From Cymbomonas tetramitiformis (taxonomy: Eukaryota > Chlorophyta > Pyramimonadophyceae > Pyramimonadales > Pyramimonadaceae): a stretch of DNA of 64,000 nt. The translations under genes were made by a program, and so were the position numbers. Location: contig LGRX02034715.1 in assembly GCA_001247695.2 (NCBI GenBank), positions 44,575-108,574 of the forward strand, read 5' to 3'. The notes beneath the pieces are model-generated. The model worked only from the letters and a program-made list of their open reading frames with translations, ran no database searches and had not been told where the DNA came from. Shown piece by piece: positions 29,924 to 40,299 of the stretch (its first letter is position 1; each line of letters opens with the position of its first letter).

Positions 29924-32224
29924 ATGGTAGCTTCTACTCGAGCCACCGCTAGCATGGCGAATCGCCGACGCGCACTAGCCACGATTTTTGATTCAGCAGC
30001 TGCGAGACACGCCAACACTCCAGCCACGCCGCCGGCAGCTCAGCCGGCTGCCAATTCAGCGGGTGCTGCGTTCCTGGCCTCGGTGCGTACGCTTCAACGG
30101 GAGCACTTCGACATGAAGGTCTCCAAGTCCGTTCGTCAAAAGTTATTCGAGGACAAGAACGGGCGATTTTCCGGGACTGAGTGCCACGCGTCCGCGCTCT
30201 TCGCCAGGATGGTCTCTGCACTACAGACGGCGTTTGTCACGGAGGACATTGGTTTTGCACCCCTTTTCCTGCTGGACGATGCCACCCTTCCCGTCCGCGT
30301 GGAGGCCAATGCCTTATTGTTCTCCACGCTCGAGCTCATGGTTGACCCCGCGTCGCCGGCAGCGGACTGGATGGACTCCTCGCACTCCACGTTCCCGAAC
30401 GACGGTAAGCGGGTGCTTCTCGAGTTTGCCCGCCGCATGATCCCGGCGGGTGACCCCTTTCAGGGTCAAGCGGACATGTTGAGCATCCGCATCTCTGCGG
30501 GCGTGGACCCGCATGACAAGATCAGCGACTTCAACGCCGCTCTGAAGGCTGCGAGGGCGCGGGCGACACTCCACGATGAGGACGTGAAGGCGCTGTTCAT
30601 CAAGTCCCTCGACACCGTCTTCTACCAGCCGGTGGTGTCGCGGTTGCTTCTCCATGATCAACGAGCCGCTCACGACCTCCTCACGATTCAACAATGGGTG
30701 CGTGAATGCTACTCCGAGCACGTGCGCGCGGGCACCGCCACGGCGTCCGCACACCGCTACTCTCACGGCACGCATTTCATGGAGGGGGCCGCCGATGACT
30801 CCGGTGGACCCGGTGAGCTCGCGGACTTGAGGACGATGGTCCTCGACTTGAAGCGTCAATTAGCCGCATTCCTCGACACCGCCGAGTCCGGACCGGCTCC
30901 GCGGGGATTTACTCCTCGCGCGGACAAGCCGGACCGCCGCATCAAGACTCGTTTCGCGGCCTCGCCCCTCCCCAAAGGGGGCAATTGGTCTCAGTCCATC
31001 TCCAAGAAGGTGGCCTTCCATCGCGACACCGGCGCGACCGTGCCGTACTGCCAAAATCAGGTGTGCGCGAAGGGCAAGGCGCGCCATTGGCATCGGGACT
31101 GCCCGAACGGAGGCCGGACCGGGCTCTCGGCCTACGCTTTCGCTGAGGAGGCCGAGAACTCGGTGTTGGCCGCAAAATTTCAACATGCCATCGACCACGA
31201 CGACGCCGAAGAGTTCGACGCCCTTTGCATGCTCGCGGGCGGGAAGCCGGACATCTTCGCCGACCTCTCCGCGTGCTCATTCTGCGAGGAGGACGGTGAG
31301 GCCCTCGTGTCCGCCGTCACCGAGTTCTCCGAGTTGGCGCGCGCGGCTGGGGATTCGACATTCAACGTCAACACCTTCACTGCCGACTTGCCGGTGGTGT
31401 CGGAGCCGCCCGCACACTCACCGCCCGCGTCGATTGAGTCCGAGGAGGAATGGACCGGTCCGCCGAACCCCTTCTGCCCTCCTGTCACCCGCACGTTTGC
31501 CGACTTCATTGAGAGCACAGGGATTGCGTTGGTGCCCGATGAGCCGGCCCCGAGCATGAATTTGCTCTCCGCGGTTGAGGGGCCGGAACGCGTGATCGAC
31601 TACAAGCCCGCGACTTACGCCACGAGCGACGATGACGACGAAGATGCCTCGGTGACACCGCCGCGGCCACGGTACGGCTGCGGGAACGGCATTCCGAGGT
31701 TCGCGAGGTCTCTCCTCACTTCCTCCTTGGTGTGCGCACTCTTTGTAATTTGTGCCACCGCCGCACCGCACGCCGTTGCCGGTGTCGGTGGTGCCGGTGC
31801 GCGCACGTGCACGGGTCCACCGGTCGGTGGTGCTACGTGGACTGACTCGGCAGTCCCGGCTGCGGAGGCTTCGCCAGCTGACGTGATTCATGACATGCCG
31901 TGTGCTATTCCGCCTCGTCGCCAACGGCGGGAGCAGAGACGGCAGGGCCTCTATATGGCTCCAATGCCGTGGCATCCCGGGCCGCCGCCGCCTGCCGAGC
32001 TGTTTGAGGACGGTCCTCCACTGTCGCCGGCGTCGTCTTCGGATGACGAGGCCCCGCCGTCGGGCAGCACTTGGCAGCACCCCGGTGCAGTGCAGCCTCC
32101 TGTGATCGAGAATTCAACAATTTCTTCTACGAATGATTCACCACCGGCCCCGGGGGCCGGCAACTACTTCACCCTCACGCTGCTACGAGCCGGACCGCCA
32201 GCTCCGAAGACCTCCAGTGGCTGA
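29924..32224 (+). CDS. Gag-like protein of element B
   Basis: 766 residues from the ATG at 29924, which follows a CTTCTCAG splice-like sequence; the frame is open 69 bases further upstream. The N-terminus RRRALATIFDSAAAR matches elements C and D. A conserved block (ANALLFSTLELMVDP, then DGKRVLLEFARRMIP) is shared by all four Gags. The zinc-knuckle-like CQNQVCAKGKARHWHRDC has C-x4-C-x6-H-x4-C spacing. Further on, SDDDDEDAS precedes YGCGNGIPRF and a hydrophobic segment (LLTSSLVCALFVICATAAP), then a Pro/Ser-rich tail. It is a nucleic-acid-binding structural protein of a non-autonomous element. No pol motifs. Confidence 0.87.
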   Translation: MVASTRATASMANRRRALATIFDSAAARHANTPATPPAAQPAANSAGAAFLASVRTLQREHFDMKVSKSVRQKLFEDKNGRFSGTECHASALFARMVSALQTAFVTEDIGFAPLFLLDDATLPVRVEANALLFSTLELMVDPASPAADWMDSSHSTFPNDGKRVLLEFARRMIPAGDPFQGQADMLSIRISAGVDPHDKISDFNAALKAARARATLHDEDVKALFIKSLDTVFYQPVVSRLLLHDQRAAHDLLTIQQWVRECYSEHVRAGTATASAHRYSHGTHFMEGAADDSGGPGELADLRTMVLDLKRQLAAFLDTAESGPAPRGFTPRADKPDRRIKTRFAASPLPKGGNWSQSISKKVAFHRDTGATVPYCQNQVCAKGKARHWHRDCPNGGRTGLSAYAFAEEAENSVLAAKFQHAIDHDDAEEFDALCMLAGGKPDIFADLSACSFCEEDGEALVSAVTEFSELARAAGDSTFNVNTFTADLPVVSEPPAHSPPASIESEEEWTGPPNPFCPPVTRTFADFIESTGIALVPDEPAPSMNLLSAVEGPERVIDYKPATYATSDDDDEDASVTPPRPRYGCGNGIPRFARSLLTSSLVCALFVICATAAPHAVAGVGGAGARTCTGPPVGGATWTDSAVPAAEASPADVIHDMPCAIPPRRQRREQRRQGLYMAPMPWHPGPPPPAELFEDGPPLSPASSSDDEAPPSGSTWQHPGAVQPPVIENSTISSTNDSPPAPGAGNYFTLTLLRAGPPAPKTSSG

Positions 32225-32476
32225 GACAGATCACACCGTGCCTGCCTAGAGATTAGCTATAGTATAGCTTCCTAGATGTGCAGAAGAGCTCTCTGGATTT
32301 GAGCTGTGTTTAGGGTTTTGGCAATTAACAGCAGTATCTGACAATCTTTGCTGTGAACTGGGACCGCCCTGACCAAGAGTACAGGCCCCCAGTTGTGCTA
32401 CAGTTTCCTCCTGAAGTTGAGTAGGGAGTTTGTTGCTTCGTTTCACTACTAGCTCCGGTCACCACCCTAGGTGGTG

Positions 32477-32690
32477 TGCTGGATTTGACACTGTGACACT
32501 CAAAACTGTCACATGTCACTTCCTATGGTAGGCTGGGTGACCGTCACCAGTAGACGGGAAACACCCGTTAGGTATTTATGTATGCCTCTGATTTATCTAT
32601 CACACTTTTACCGTTCTGATTCCGTATCCCTTAACTCAGGGTTTATCTCACCAGTTAGATATATATTACCGCCGAACTATATATCTGCCA
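32477..32690 (+). repeat. 3' LTR of element B
   Basis: Same length as the 5' LTR; directly preceded by GGTGGTG. Confidence 0.92.
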
Positions 32691-32695
32691 GCATG

Positions 32696-33340
32696 TTCTG
32701 CCTATTGTCCTAACTTTGCTTTGCGGGCATTTGAGAAGGGCCTTGCTGAATATGTCGTAGGTTTTGAGTGCGTCCGGGCAGTATTTTCTCCACCCTGCCG
32801 CATTCGCTACTATCAGTATTCTCATGTTCCAGTTGCATTGTTTGGGCTTTTGTAGGTTCCCTTGCATCCAGTGGTCAGGCGGCAGGAAGGTGAACTGCCC
32901 TTCCTTTATCTCAAGCAGCTCATGTACCCTGTATCCCATGTGCTTGTTTAGCAACTTCCTGTACGGGCTTTTGGCATATGTGGGGTATATCCCTACCCCC
33001 AGAACGGGTTCGGCCGTTTTTGTGGAGTTAATTGCCTTTTTCAGTGCCTTGTAGAGGTCCCCTGCTGTATACTCTGGGTTAAATTGGTATGACCCCAGCT
33101 TTTCCCATTGCTCTTCCCATGCCGAGCCTACAGCCCCGAATACGATACCGAGTCTCGTGGGTATTGTGAGTAGTATATTTTAGTGTTTTTGTGTACATTG
33201 AGTGGCGAGGCAAACACCTCTGTTTGGACTCCCATGGCTGTGTGTACCGCCTCCATCATTTCCGGGGGGAAGGTCCAGTGGTTTTGGAGGTTCCTTTTTC
33301 TGTGTTTCATCTCCGCTTTACTAGAGTACCTTATCAGCAA
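32696..33340 (-). pseudogene. Non-LTR retrotransposon pol fragment: PCIF1-like methyltransferase domain
   Basis: Minus-strand coding sequence immediately upstream of the RNase H fragment once element B is removed. The order of motifs matches the catalytic domain of PCIF1 (the cap-adjacent N6-adenine methyltransferase): VFASPLN (33198-33218), YYSQYP, then FGAVGSAW, then GSYQFNPEYTAGDLYKAL, where NPEY (33069-33080) stands at the NPPF position. Next come SPYRKLLNKHMGYRVHELL, FTFLPPDHWMQG and NMRILIVANAAGW. A one-base shift near 33150 separates the first two motifs, so this copy is broken. The NPPF-to-NPEY change makes activity doubtful even before the frameshift. The upstream RT is absent, truncated near 33341. 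Confidence 0.7.
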
Positions 33341-33443
33341 CTGTGACTAGAGTCTCTTACTCTCATATGATATATCTTTTACAGACATATATCACCGTTA
33401 CAACCTCATATTTTTGCGTACAGCGATAGTATTAAAACACTCA
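33341..33443. other. AT-rich target DNA left of element C
   Basis: Continuous with 36680 onwards when element C is removed. No gene seen. Confidence 0.35.
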
Positions 33444-33448
33444 TATAC

Positions 33449-33684
33449 TGCGAGAACAGGTGTTCCGCTCGGGTAAAACAAACTGGCTAAGCTCCCATAA
33501 TCAGTCCGGCCGAGTGCTTTTATCATGCATCTCGGAAACCCGGATAATACGAAGTGATGACTGACAGTACAGTACTACTGTACTGTCATCCTAGCTACTA
33601 GCGGAGTCACGGTTCCGATCAGAGACGGGTCAGGCTAGGGGCTATTAGAGCCCATAATAATAACCCTGAACCTAAAGTCCAGCA
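33449..33684 (-). repeat. 3' LTR of element C
   Basis: On the minus strand begins TGCTGGACTTTAGG. Contains the hairpin GACAGTACAGTA-C-TACTGTACTGTC. Confidence 0.94.
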
Positions 33685-33865
33685 CACCACCCGGAGCTGT
33701 GACGTAGCTAATAGGGCTAGGCAAGCGGAGCTAAGTAAACAGATAACAAACAGCATTCACTGGAAACAGATATACTTCTAGCTGGGTGCCCGGGGACTTG
33801 TCCCGGCACAACCCACCACTGCGGCTAAGGCTAATCACACCTCCAGGGATTGAAACAAGCAGACT

Positions 33866-36043
33866 CTAGCCACTGTAAAGCTGGTCGGCAGAGCCGAGTT
33901 CAGCATACGGATCCCATTCAAGAAAAGCATCCGAAGTCAATTGAGAAGAGAACTTATAAGCATTGACACCACCAGACCCAAGTGGGTCAGGCGGATCCCA
34001 AAGTGGAGTGGCAAGACTCTCAAATTGCAGAGCCGCTGAGGTCGATTGAGAAAAGAACGGTTCCACATCCCGCGGCGGCATTGACGAACCAGTAGTAATC
34101 ACGGACGGGCAAAAGGAATCCAGTAATGCACCACCGGGATGAACCGCACCGTAGCCGTAGGTGGCTCCGGGCTCAACCAGGCCCCTGACACCACCGCCGA
34201 CCACGAGTGTCGGCATCGCCGTAGCACTGAACAGAAACGTAGCCACCATAAAGAGAGTGAGAGCAAATTCACCGAAGCCAAATGGCCTGGAGCCCCTGGG
34301 GACTCCGAACCGCCGAAACGCTGCAGCCGCCGGCGGTGCACCCCCTTCAACTTCAGTCAGGCAGACATCAGGAGGGTAGTTGGAGCCCTCTCCATCGTCA
34401 TCGGAGTCACACACTTCAACAGGCTCAGGGTCAATGTCAAGCCAGTCAGGGTGGACAGTGTTGAATGTTTTGAATGAATTGTCAGCAGAAGCCATCGGGC
34501 CGAGAGCCAGTGAGGCAGACGGCGGCACGAAGGCGGCACTGCTGACCCCGTGCAAGTCAATCGGCTTACCATGCACGGGTGCAGAGGCCTTCGGCAGCAG
34601 TCGCTTGCTGGCGGTCGGCTCAGCGACACCACCAGCAAGCGGACCGCGGACCTCAGCAAACGCAACACGGCCAATGGAAAGGTGCTCACCAGGTGCAGAC
34701 TCAGCAGAGGCAGCAGCATCCTTGAACTGCTGCAGAGCCGTAGGCTCTGGAGCAAAGGAATGCGCAGACAGCTCACAGATTTCAGGTTGCCCCACAAGAG
34801 CACACAAGTGCTCCATGGACCCCTCATCCCCAGCGTCATAGTACCGCTGAAAACGAAGGGCAAGCACGTCGGAGTCATAAGACTCGACGGCTTGGCAGTA
34901 GGACGCCGAAATGGACATCGGGTGAGTGTCCTTGTGAGGACACTCACTCAGCCAATGCTTCGACCCAACGGCGCGGCACTTCTCGTGCCTGCACGTTGGG
35001 ACAAAGGTGCCAGACCGCTTGTCAAAAGCCACCTCCGAAGAGGCGGAATGAGCAAGCGGTTGCACTCCAGGTCGGTGGAAGCCGCGCGGAGTGTGTTTCC
35101 CATGAGGTGGCTTGGAGCCACCCTTCTTAAGGGAATCCACATCCCGCTGCAACTTGACCAACTGAGAACTGAGCCGCTCGATGGCCGAAGCCAGGCCAGT
35201 GTCAGTGGTGCAAGATGCTACGGACATGGGGCGCCCCGCAGTGCGCTTGCCCGAGAGCCGCCCGCAGCGGTACTGCTCGCGCACGCGCGCCTGCAGGGTG
35301 AGCAGACTCACAGCCGCACGCTGGTCAGCTCGAGCAAACGAGTCAACCAACGTGGCGTAAGCCGGTCCAGACAGGGCAGAGAGGAATTGCCTTTTAACAG
35401 CGTCTTCGGGCAGCGTCTGCAGACGCTGCGCATCCCGAAGACAACTGTTAAAAAGACGAATGCCGGAGTCAGGGTCACTTTCATCCGAAATTCTCACGTC
35501 AAGCAGCTCAGTCAGAGACTCGAACGGAGTCGAATCATCAGCGAGCATACGCACCACCTCGAGGGTGGCACGTTTGCCGTCAGCAGGAACATCGGCCCCA
35601 GAAGCCTCCACCCAATTACGGGCAGGAGACCCTGGCGCAGTCAGCAGCAACAACACAGAATACAACAGCTCATTTGCAGCAGTCATGACAGGGACATTGG
35701 CAGCAGACAGCTCAAACAGGGGTGCAAGTGCCTGCGACTGCAGCGTGAAAAGCTGCTGAATCTCGGAAACCAGCTGCGAAAAAATGTCCGAAGCCGACGA
35801 TTCATTGCCATGAAACTTTGCTGCTTTGTCTCCCAGAACTTTAGTGGCTGCTGTCTTTGCGCACTGAACATCAAATGAGTCTTTTCGTAACCGCTGAACG
35901 AGCGTTGCAGCCGCAGCCGATTCGTCAGCCGAAGCTAAATGCGGCGTTGTAGGGGTAGCCGAATTCAGTGCCCCAACATCATCGAAAATAGTCGCTAACT
36001 TACGCGCCCTAGCGCGTGTACGTGGTCTAGGCGTTGTGTCCAT
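33866..36043 (-). CDS. Gag-like protein of element C
   Basis: 725 residues from the ATG at 36043, preceded by CATTTTAG. N-terminus RARKLATIFDDVGAL as in B. Shared Gag block ANELLYSVLLLL and DGKRATLEVVRML. The zinc-knuckle-like CRHEKCRAVGSKHWLSEC has the same spacing as element B. Acidic DSDDDGEGS precedes a hydrophobic segment (FALTLFMVATFLFSATAMP). The frame stays open upstream to 36349 and encodes a further signal-like stretch (RLMTCLIMLLLAEAPAG). No stop interrupts the gene. Confidence 0.88.
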   Translation of the reverse strand: MDTTPRPRTRARARKLATIFDDVGALNSATPTTPHLASADESAAAATLVQRLRKDSFDVQCAKTAATKVLGDKAAKFHGNESSASDIFSQLVSEIQQLFTLQSQALAPLFELSAANVPVMTAANELLYSVLLLLTAPGSPARNWVEASGADVPADGKRATLEVVRMLADDSTPFESLTELLDVRISDESDPDSGIRLFNSCLRDAQRLQTLPEDAVKRQFLSALSGPAYATLVDSFARADQRAAVSLLTLQARVREQYRCGRLSGKRTAGRPMSVASCTTDTGLASAIERLSSQLVKLQRDVDSLKKGGSKPPHGKHTPRGFHRPGVQPLAHSASSEVAFDKRSGTFVPTCRHEKCRAVGSKHWLSECPHKDTHPMSISASYCQAVESYDSDVLALRFQRYYDAGDEGSMEHLCALVGQPEICELSAHSFAPEPTALQQFKDAAASAESAPGEHLSIGRVAFAEVRGPLAGGVAEPTASKRLLPKASAPVHGKPIDLHGVSSAAFVPPSASLALGPMASADNSFKTFNTVHPDWLDIDPEPVEVCDSDDDGEGSNYPPDVCLTEVEGGAPPAAAAFRRFGVPRGSRPFGFGEFALTLFMVATFLFSATAMPTLVVGGGVRGLVEPGATYGYGAVHPGGALLDSFCPSVITTGSSMPPRDVEPFFSQSTSAALQFESLATPLWDPPDPLGSGGVNAYKFSSQLTSDAFLEWDPYAELGSADQLYSG

Positions 36044-36438
36044 TACTAAAATGACGGTGAGATGGGATTGCGGGCTAGCGGTGCGACAGTAATGGACAAT
36101 CTCGCAGCGGCCATATCCTGCAGGAGCCTCAGCAAGCAACAACATAATCAAGCAGGTCATGAGCCGAGTGGCTAATCGTGGGAGCGACCCACAAAACGCG
36201 GAGTGTCCTGCCCGCTGATCAAACGGAACGTAAAGTATAACCATACTCAGCGACGATACTCTGCCGAATAAATGCCGAAAAAAACTGATCTCCACTTCAA
36301 AAGTAGGCCATACTGCGGAGAGAAGACCACTGTCTAAGGGGGCGCCCACCCCATCTCTGTGTCAAAACTTAGCCAATCATGGCAACAGCTCGGCGCTGTG
36401 CCATCAGAATTACTAGGGAAGTGGTGACGCGCATAACC

Positions 36439-36674
36439 TGCGAGAACAGGTGTTCCGCTCGGGTAAAACAAACTGGCTAAGCTCCCATAATCAGTCCGGC
36501 CGAGTGCTTTTATCATGCATCTCGGAAACCCGGATAATACGAAGTGATGACTGACAGTACAGTACTACTGTACTGTCATCCTAGCTACTAGCGGAGTCAC
36601 GGTTCCGATCAGAGACGGGTCAGGCTAGGGGCTATTAGAGCCCATAATAATAACCCTGAACCTAAAGTCCAGCA
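36439..36674 (-). repeat. 5' LTR of element C
   Basis: Identical to the 33449-33684 copy by inspection. Confidence 0.94.
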
Positions 36675-36679
36675 TATAC

Positions 36680-37719
36680 ATAATATTATATCCTGTATGT
36701 GTTTCAAACTATCTATTACACCCCTCGGCCCGAGATGTCACCGGTGCCCGTTGTCACAGTTCGGTCAGTGTGCCATAAAACACTCAACTAAGTATTTTAT
36801 ATCATCTTAGTATCCGAGAACACCCGCCCCTGCGTACCTGTTCTGCTCCTTAGCACCCGACATATATATATCTTGTTTCATGTCAATATTTTATGTCTCG
36901 TGGTGTCGGGAGTGTGGGTACCCCTTGGGATAGCATCCGTGAGAGGTGGGACCTTGTGGGTACCGATTTGGGCTAGGGTAGTGGTCGCATATGTCATTAT
37001 AATTTCCACACGCAGTGCAGCGGCCGAGTTTCCATTACAAATGTCTAATGTGTCATTTGTCGGCTATGTAGCCGTAGCCGCTTAGAAAACCCTTCCGATC
37101 TCTATCGACTTGTGTTTCTCTTCGTCTTGTGTCACTTGTAGTCTAAGTAAGTTCCTCCGCTCGTCGTCGTGGCACCGTCTCTCTCGTCTGCATCTCGAAG
37201 TTTTCTCACGACAGTAACGACTTTGTAATTACTCTCTCAACTCGAGCAGTGTGTGTTCATCTCATTCGCCGCGGTATTGCCTCTACCAGGCCTTTATTTA
37301 TACAGCATCCCTCCACTGCCACCAACGTCAACACACCCCTACAACCTCCACCAACACACGACCACCACTCCGGGTCAGCCTTCTTCTCGCCCCTCCCCAG
37401 GCACAAGTCCATGTCTGCACTCACGCATCCACACACACACCCTCTCTGTATAGATATTGATATAGATATGGATAGGCCAAGAGGGTATATCTGGGTCAGG
37501 AAACTGCTTACACTGTCCTGGGGAGCTATCAGATGGCGCATACAAATGCCCAGAGTGTCTGCAGATGTGTCTAGTTCAGAGAAGTCCAGGACATATCTCG
37601 TTAATACCTAATGTGCAACACCGACTTACTATGCAACAGTCCGTATAAAACGATCATATATATGAAAAAGATAGGTGCCCCAGGACACACTTGCCTCTCG
37701 GCTGGAAATCAAAGGTGGT
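36680..37719. other. Target DNA of element C, possibly an older LTR element
   Basis: No supported gene. AAAGGTGGTG at about 37710 is followed by TGCTGTAGTG, the same polypurine/LTR-start junction used by elements A-D. An older element may therefore end here, but no partner LTR was found. Confidence 0.35.
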
Positions 37720-40299
37720 GTGCTGTAGTGTCTGGAAAACGAGGAGAGTACTTAAACTGAATAAGTAAGTGGCGAGGTATAAAGTGGTTATTATCTTTGG
37801 GAAAGACTAGTCCGAGTTATTATGGCGTTTTTGAACGCTTGCAGCAGTCAAGAGGACACACTCTTTGCGAGTTTGGACCGTTAGATACGTTTAAACCAAG
37901 TGGCTGCATCTGTTTATCGGTCAAATATCGCAAATAGAACATCGTCATGATGCCACATGGCGCACGAATATTTCAAGAGTACATTTGGATAAAGTTTTCA
38001 AAAGATAGCTGCCGATTTATAGGTTGGCCCTGAGCTACTTAAACTGAGGAGGAAAGTGAGAGTGAGAGAGTATCGAATAGTGCACTGTGGCGTCTATTGA
38101 ACTAGTGCACAAGCATTCGGTTTTGCCAACCTGGTCAAGGCACAAAGCATCGTTGCCAAATCATCCTTTGGTGGCCGAGCTTTGGCCTTGCAGAATGGTT
38201 TGTGAAAGGCCAGGGGCAAGTGAGGCCAACACAGCTGCTGTGGAACATCCAGAACATAACACAGCAGGAGCGTGGCAATCTGTTGTTTCCGGGTTCAAAA
38301 CATGTGGAATTGACACAGGATCACGAACTTCTCCTCTTGTAAAGCTCGGGGTGCCACGAGAGTAGAGCAGAGGCAGTGGGAGGGTCTAGGGCTATGTCGC
38401 TGTGGTAGCATGCTTCCAGACCGTGCCTACCTCTTCTCAGTATGAACAGTATATCACCCATATCCTACTCGGCTTCGGCACCAGCTCTGGCTCCGGTCAC
38501 TGCACTGTATGATGACATCATCGTATACGCTATACACGTTTTCATTCTATGTATGACAGATACAGACTCCAAGTACGAAAAGTTGAACAGTTGAAAAGTT
38601 GAGCACATTGTGATCGCGTAATCGTGTTCTTCGATTTGCTGCGGTGGCGAGGCTTTTGGCGCCAACTACTCCGCGTTGCAATCCACAGCATAGTGCATAG
38701 CACGGCACACCACCACATTCTTCACAGCGCGCCACATATCTCATTTTACAACATAGTTCAACTCATAGTTTGGCACCGCACAGCACAGAATGGCAAAACA
38801 AAGCATGCATGCAGTAGTTTGTGCATGCGTGTGTGTGGGTGGGTGGGTGGGTACTGGCGCGTCGCTGTGAACGGGGACGGCCGCCGGCTGGAAGTGGGTT
38901 TTGGGAGGCGGTTGTCCCTGTGGTGCCATTCTGGCGGGCACTGCCTCTTGGAGAGCTCGGTGGACTCGTCTGCTTTTGCTGCAAGGAGAGGCAGAGGGTG
39001 GTGAAGTCCACCTTCTGTGTTTCCCTTGATTTTTGTGGGGAGCACTTAGGTGCCCGCATGTTTTGAGTTTTTAACATGGGATGTCCATGCTGTGTGGCGT
39101 GACTGCATTCATGGCATAACCATGGACCAGAGGGTCCCATCCATCGCCCGTGAGCCACTGGGGGGCATGCCAGCAGGGTCCGCTTACTCCGTAACCTTCG
39201 GACCAACAATTGTTAGGCAACATCGTATCATCTTTCCATGCTGCTTTGCATCTGGGTTGGGAATATGTATGAGTTGGTGGTATCTTGTCACGGCCCCGCC
39301 CTGCTCTTGATTTGCTTCTCACATCCTCTGGGATGATGGTGGTCTGGCCTTTGTCGGCTGATCTCATGCCATTCAGTGTGTGTGAGTGGGTCCATGCCGG
39401 CGTCAAATGGCAATTTTTGGGGGGTGCCCAGTGCGAGTAGGGGAGACCTTGGTCGAGCGTGCACTGCAGCTGGGGATCCCTTGTTTGGTTTGAAACCTTT
39501 GGCTTGCCTGGGCTCGAGCAGCGGAGTGAAATATTTTCATGACGGACCTGCGGTGCAAAGCTGGATGAGCTCCAAGCTACCCCACATTTCTTGGCTGTGG
39601 TTCGTGTTCATCATGGTGGGTTTGCTTTGCGCTTACTTTGGGATTTGTCGAAGCGAATAATATCTTGCCACGGCCCTGCCCTGTTTCGGAATGCTTCTCA
39701 CTCCACTGCGAGGCTGGTGGGCTGGCTTTTGTCGGCGGATCTCATGCCGTTCAGTGTGTGTGAGTGGGTGGTGGGTGGGTGGGTGGGTGTGCGTGCATGC
39801 GTGTGTCTGTGAGTGCGTGCGTGCTTAGTGAGAGTGTGAGTGAACGCCACAAAGCACAACTTGCCGTTGCACAGCATGGTACTGCACTTCACACCATAGG
39901 TTGGCGCAGCGCAAGCGCAGCGCAGCCCGCGTTGGTCAGACCAATTTTGTTTACTTTACTTCATTCAATTCATAGATGACTGTCAAATTGTAATGTGGAC
40001 AGTTGGCTTGCCAAGGAGCGCAGTGCATTATTTTGCACGTAAGCAAAAACAAGATCACTCAACCAGCGGCCATTAAGCACATGTACGTTATCGAGACCAT
40101 GCCCTCCTCTTGGTACCACTTTTGAAATTGTTGCTGTTTTCAGTGAGTTTTTGCGTGCATCCCACAAAAAACATATTCCTGTAGGACGAGAGTTTCCGGG
40201 GAATCGTGGCACAACGGGACTTAGTTTTTATGCGTATTTCAAAGTATAACTTGCTCAACCGTCACTTTTGGCAGGGCGAGTCTCTTCCAGACCCTTCCC
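37720..40299. other. Low-repeat stretch with GT-rich tracts and one duplicated segment
   Basis: A segment of about 110 bp (from CTTGTCACGGCCCCGCCCTG to GTGTGTGTGAGTGGG) at 39281-39393 recurs with changes at 39658-39770. GTGGGTGGGTGGG runs occur near 38835 and 39765. Open frames here have no recognisable motifs. One plus-strand frame ending at 39660 has a hydrophobic tail (WLWFVFIMVGLLCAYFGIC) but no other support. Confidence 0.4.

Larger units (their letters stand above)
29327..32690 (+). mobile_element. Gag-only LTR retrotransposon B, 3.4 kb
   Basis: Two 214-bp LTRs (29327-29540 and about 32477-32690, one visible difference, GTAACCC versus GTATCCC) flanked by the perfect duplication GCATG (29322-29326, 32691-32695). 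Primer-site-like TGGCCCCACTTGCGC at about 29545; CTAGGTGGTG precedes the 3' LTR. It splits the non-LTR pol fragment. Confidence 0.93.
33449..36674 (-). mobile_element. Gag-only LTR retrotransposon C, 3.2 kb
   Basis: Two 236-bp LTRs (33449-33684 and 36439-36674) that I find identical, flanked by the perfect duplication TATAC (33444-33448, 36675-36679). On the minus strand the 3' LTR is preceded by CCGGGTGGTG. It is nearly identical to element D throughout. LTR identity implies very recent insertion. Confidence 0.94.

Noticed and set aside
34550..35878. 442-codon plus-strand open frame, with its twin at 59404-60297
   Set aside because: Antisense to the Gag genes of elements C and D. It has basic, low-information composition with no motifs, and its openness follows from the codon bias of Gag.
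36873..37085. Plus-strand frame with hydrophobic stretches
   Set aside because: No other coding evidence, no splice context, and located in sequence that looks like an old LTR element.
37249..37611. Three overlapping plus frames rich in His/Thr/Pro
   Set aside because: Low-complexity CCAC/CACA sequence open in all frames, with no sign of selection on any one.
39376..39660. Plus-strand frame ending in a hydrophobic segment
   Set aside because: It overlaps a duplicated noncoding segment, has no motif or clear splice sites, and the hydrophobic tail alone is not enough.
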